The position numbers and the translations under genes are program-made. A stretch of 51,916 bases of DNA from DATARH01 sp035935235. GTDB taxonomy: Bacteria; Pseudomonadota; Alphaproteobacteria; ATCC43930; CGMCC-115725. Positions within the stretch are counted from its first letter, which is position 1, and each line of letters starts with the position of its first letter. Below, piece after piece: positions 49,476 to 51,916 of this stretch. The notes under the pieces were generated by a model. The model was given only the letters and a program-made list of their open reading frames with translations, made no database searches and was not told the DNA's origin. The stretch lies in the NCBI GenBank assembly GCA_035935235.1, contig DASYXG010000262.1:1-51916 (forward strand), given 5' to 3'.

Positions 49476-50209
49476 CGCACCGGATTGAGCCAGAGGCCGA
49501 CCGCGATGCCGACGATGCGGCCGAGGAAACCCAAAAGCTCGGTGCCGAGCCCGGGATGAAAGCGGCCGGGCTTGCGCGTCCCGATGCATAAAAGCCCGGT
49601 TGGCGACTCGCGCCCGAAGCGCAGCCGCAATAATGCTTGCGAGCGCACCAGCCCGGCCGCGCCGCCGAACAGCGCCGGGTCGCCGGTCACATCGGCGTCG
49701 TAGATCACCACGCGCTCCTCGCCGAGCAGCTCCTCGACCGTGCCGGCTTTCAACAGATGGATTCCCTGTACCGGAAAGCGGGGGGTGATGCCGGCGACAT
49801 TCTCGATCGCCATGGTCACGACATCGACATCGAGCACGACGGCGAGATCGGTGGTGACGATCTGCAGGAGTTGGCCGAAACTCGGCGCCGCGAGGATCGC
49901 CAACGCCGCCTTGTGCACCCGCGCCTGGCTCGCGAGGTTGCCCCGGCATACCGTGAGCAGATTGCGGTATTCGGCATTGAGCCGCGCCACTTCCTGGCGC
50001 TGACGGTCATAGAGAAAGCGCTGAAAATCGACGACGCCGTCGCCGACCTCGCGGCTGCGCGGGCGCAGCAAGCGCAGCGCTTCGGGATGCTCGTCGAGAA
50101 ACTCGGGATGCCGGCGCAGATAGGCCATCACCTCGCGGCTGCCGATCTCGCCGACCTCGTCCGAGGAGGCGCGAGCGGCTTTAGTCTGGTCGCGAGGACG
50201 GTCAACCAT
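49472..50209 (-). CDS. DUF484 family protein
   Basis: A 245-residue GAF-like DUF484 protein. REVMAYLRRHPEFLDEHPEALRLL and DGVVDFQRFLYDRQRQEVARL are diagnostic, followed by a helical region and a GAF-type beta core (DVDVVTMAIENV) ending in GLLCIGTRKPGRFHPGLGTELLGFLGRIVG. Function unknown; always near xerC or priA in relatives. ATG 50209. It is divergent from priA with 79 bases between. Confidence 0.92.
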   Translation of the reverse strand: MVDRPRDQTKAARASSDEVGEIGSREVMAYLRRHPEFLDEHPEALRLLRPRSREVGDGVVDFQRFLYDRQRQEVARLNAEYRNLLTVCRGNLASQARVHKAALAILAAPSFGQLLQIVTTDLAVVLDVDVVTMAIENVAGITPRFPVQGIHLLKAGTVEELLGEERVVIYDADVTGDPALFGGAAGLVRSQALLRLRFGRESPTGLLCIGTRKPGRFHPGLGTELLGFLGRIVGIAVGLWLNPVR

Positions 50210-50288
50210 TCGGCACCCGACTGATCCCCTTATGGCGGCGCTCGATCGCTCCTCTTGCGGCTCGCCGACCCGCGCGCGAGTGTAGCCG

Positions 50289-51916
50289 ATGGCCGATTGC
50301 CCTGCCAACTGCGGCGCCCTCGAAGCGGCGCCAGCACAAGTGCGCGACCGGGTGCGGGTCTTGCTGCCGCTGCCCCTGCCCGCGGCGCTCGACTACCGCG
50401 GCCCTGATGGTGAAGCGCCCCCTGAGCCCGGACGATTCGTGCGCGTGACCCTGGGTTCCCGCGAGCTGATCGGCGTGGTCTGGGAAGGAGCCGGCGAGGA
50501 TGTTCCGGACGCGCGGCTGAAACCGATCGCCGAATTGTTGTCGGCGCCCCCGCTGCCGCCGGAACTGCGCCGCTTCATCGAGCGGGTCGCCGCCTACACG
50601 CTGGCGCCGCCGGGCATGGTGCTGAGCATGGCGATGCGTAGCGAGGCGGCGCTGCTGCCGCTCACCCCGCGCCGCGTCTGCGCCATCACCGAAGCGGGGT
50701 TGGCGGTTCTGGCCGAATCGCCGCCGCCGAAGCGGCTGACACCCGGCCGCCGCCGGGCATTGGAGGTTCTGCGCGACGGGCCCGCCGCGACGATCGCCGA
50801 GACGGCGCGCGAAGCCGGGGTGGGCGCTGGCGTCGTGCGCGGTGTGATCGCCGCCGGGCTCGCCGCCGAGCATCTGGCGGCGGCGGTGCCGCCGCACATC
50901 GAGCAGCCCGATTGGCGGGCGCCCGGCCTGAAACTCTCGACCGCACAGGGAAACGCGGCCAAGAAACTCGTCGCACGGGTCGAGAGCGGCGGGTTCCACG
51001 TCACCGTGCTCGATGGGGTCACCGGTTCGGGCAAGACCGAGACTTATTTCGCCGCGATCGCGGCGGCGCTCGCCCGTGGCACGCAGGTGCTGGTGCTGCT
51101 GCCCGAGATCGCGCTGTCGGCGCAATGGCTCGAGCGCTTCCGCCGAAGGTTCGGCGCCAGTCCGGTCGAATGGCACTCCGATATCGGCCAGAGCCAGCGG
51201 CGCGACGCCTGGCGCGCGGTGGCGGCCGGCCGGGCGCGGGTCGTGGTCGGAGCGCGTTCGGCGCTGTTCCTGCCGTTTCCCGAATTGGGGTTGGTCGTTG
51301 TCGACGAGGAGCACGACCTTTCCTACAAGCAGGAGGACGGCGTCTGCTACCAGGCGCGCGATATGGCGGTGCTGCGCGCCTCGCTCGCGCAGATCCCCAT
51401 CGTGCTGGTGTCGGCGACCCCGTCGCTCGAAACCGTGATCAACGTCTCGCGCGGCCGCTACGAGCGGGTGCATCTGCCCGAGCGGCACGGCATGGCGAGC
51501 CTGCCGTCGATCGCCCTCATCGACATGCGCAAGGAGAAGCTGACATCCGGCCGCTTCCTGTCGCCTCCACTGGTCAAGGCGCTGGAGGAAACCCTGGCCG
51601 AGGGCGAGCAAGCGCTGCTGTTTCTCAATCGCCGCGGCTACGCGCCGCTCACTTTGTGCCGCGCCTGCGGCCATCGCTTCCAATGCCCGAGCTGCACCGC
51701 CTGGCTGGTCGAGCACCGCTTTACCGGGCGGCTGCAATGCCATCACTGCGGCTATTCGGTGCCGGTGCCGCCGTTCTGTCCGGAATGCCTCGCGGCTGGC
51801 ACGCTGGTGCCGTGCGGGCCGGGAGTCGAACGCCTGAGCGAAGAGGTCGCCGAGCGGTTTCCCACCGCGCGCACCGCGCTGATGGTCAGCGACGCGCTCC
51901 CTGGGCCGCGCGCCGC
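50289..51916 (+). CDS. priA: Primosomal helicase PriA, N-terminal part (cut by window edge)
   Basis: The first 542 residues of the replication-restart helicase PriA; the rest is beyond the window. The N-terminal 3'-binding domain with RVLLPLPLPAALDYRG leads to the Walker A GVTGSGKTETYFAAI (about 242), DEEH box VVDEEHDLSYKQEDG, the VSATPSLE motif, and the zinc-binding repeats CRACGHRFQCPSC and CHHCGYS...CPEC (about 456-502), all in order. ATG 50289 is followed by the family start. I translated it by hand since no stop lies in the window. It divides the chromosome-maintenance genes with xerC. Confidence 0.95.
   Translation, partial: MADCPANCGALEAAPAQVRDRVRVLLPLPLPAALDYRGPDGEAPPEPGRFVRVTLGSRELIGVVWEGAGEDVPDARLKPIAELLSAPPLPPELRRFIERVAAYTLAPPGMVLSMAMRSEAALLPLTPRRVCAITEAGLAVLAESPPPKRLTPGRRRALEVLRDGPAATIAETAREAGVGAGVVRGVIAAGLAAEHLAAAVPPHIEQPDWRAPGLKLSTAQGNAAKKLVARVESGGFHVTVLDGVTGSGKTETYFAAIAAALARGTQVLVLLPEIALSAQWLERFRRRFGASPVEWHSDIGQSQRRDAWRAVAAGRARVVVGARSALFLPFPELGLVVVDEEHDLSYKQEDGVCYQARDMAVLRASLAQIPIVLVSATPSLETVINVSRGRYERVHLPERHGMASLPSIALIDMRKEKLTSGRFLSPPLVKALEETLAEGEQALLFLNRRGYAPLTLCRACGHRFQCPSCTAWLVEHRFTGRLQCHHCGYSVPVPPFCPECLAAGTLVPCGPGVERLSEEVAERFPTARTALMVSDALPGPRA

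Noticed and set aside
50202..51746. 514-codon minus-strand frame opposite priA
   Set aside because: priA on the plus strand is unmistakable; the reverse frame is a shadow.
1..51916. tRNA, rRNA, CRISPR, insertion sequence or phage genes
   Set aside because: I saw no cloverleaf, spaced repeat array, transposase or integrase other than XerC; subtle ncRNAs could be missed by eye.

Overview
The window reads as about 52 kb of a GC-rich alphaproteobacterial chromosome around the replication origin. The left arm runs outward, mostly on the minus strand, as ppsR, maf, aroE, coaE, dnaQ, with secB and timA beyond. The right arm runs on the plus strand as hemE, hemH, hemJ, rho, then mnmE, mnmG, rsmG, parA, parB, followed by holA, lptE, leuS. 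As I recall it, this matches the flanks of the Caulobacter origin (DUF299/ppsR on one side, hemE on the other). TimA, HemJ, MmcB, DUF484 and ZapE-mdh-sucCD also point to Alphaproteobacteria, perhaps Rhodospirillales-like; I cannot name a genus. No rRNA, tRNA, CRISPR array, insertion sequence or prophage is visible.

Layout. 1-10724: start of an SbmA/YddA-type ABC transporter (cut by the window edge), mmcB, an aberrant heptose kinase, an Smr protein, the lactate-oxidation operon lutABC, timA, secB, and a packed block dnaQ-coaE-aroE-maf-ppsR. 10725-11113: the only gene-free stretch over 300 bases, about 49% G+C by hand count, and the best origin candidate. 11114-15006: haem operon hemEHJ and rho. 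15094-18600: three minus-strand genes (quinone oxidoreductase, ogt, YyaL-type thioredoxin protein). 18740-24642: a 2Fe-2S ferredoxin, tRNA-modification genes mnmE/mnmG, rsmG and parAB, with two parS sites. 24628-29338: holA-lptE-leuS and a DUF3576 lipoprotein on the minus strand.

29407-39019 is more accessory: yggS, ribA, an orphan OmpR-type response regulator translationally coupled to a glycosyltransferase and SGNH hydrolase, a tiny membrane ORF, a methyltransferase and an ArnT-like glycosyltransferase, a CHRD protein, a Cys-rich micro-ORF, and two tandemly duplicated PAS-like genes with duplicated leaders. 39141-44237: DUF1003, acyl-CoA dehydrogenase, a palindromic intergenic repeat, an aminoglycoside-phosphotransferase-like kinase, an unknown protein, an intradiol dioxygenase and a 72-residue biotinyl carrier. 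44253-51916: zapE-mdh-sucC-sucD, xerC and DUF484 on the opposite strand, and priA (cut by the window edge).

How the parts fit: origin, parS, ParAB, HolA, DnaQ, PriA and XerC serve replication and segregation; MnmE and MnmG make one tRNA modification; HemEHJ is the end of haem synthesis; Mdh and SucCD belong to the TCA cycle; LutABC brings lactate carbon in. The points most worth following are the origin candidate with its parS pair, the apparent CTG start of mnmE, the damaged PfkB motif in the heptose kinase, and the regulator-glycan gene island.
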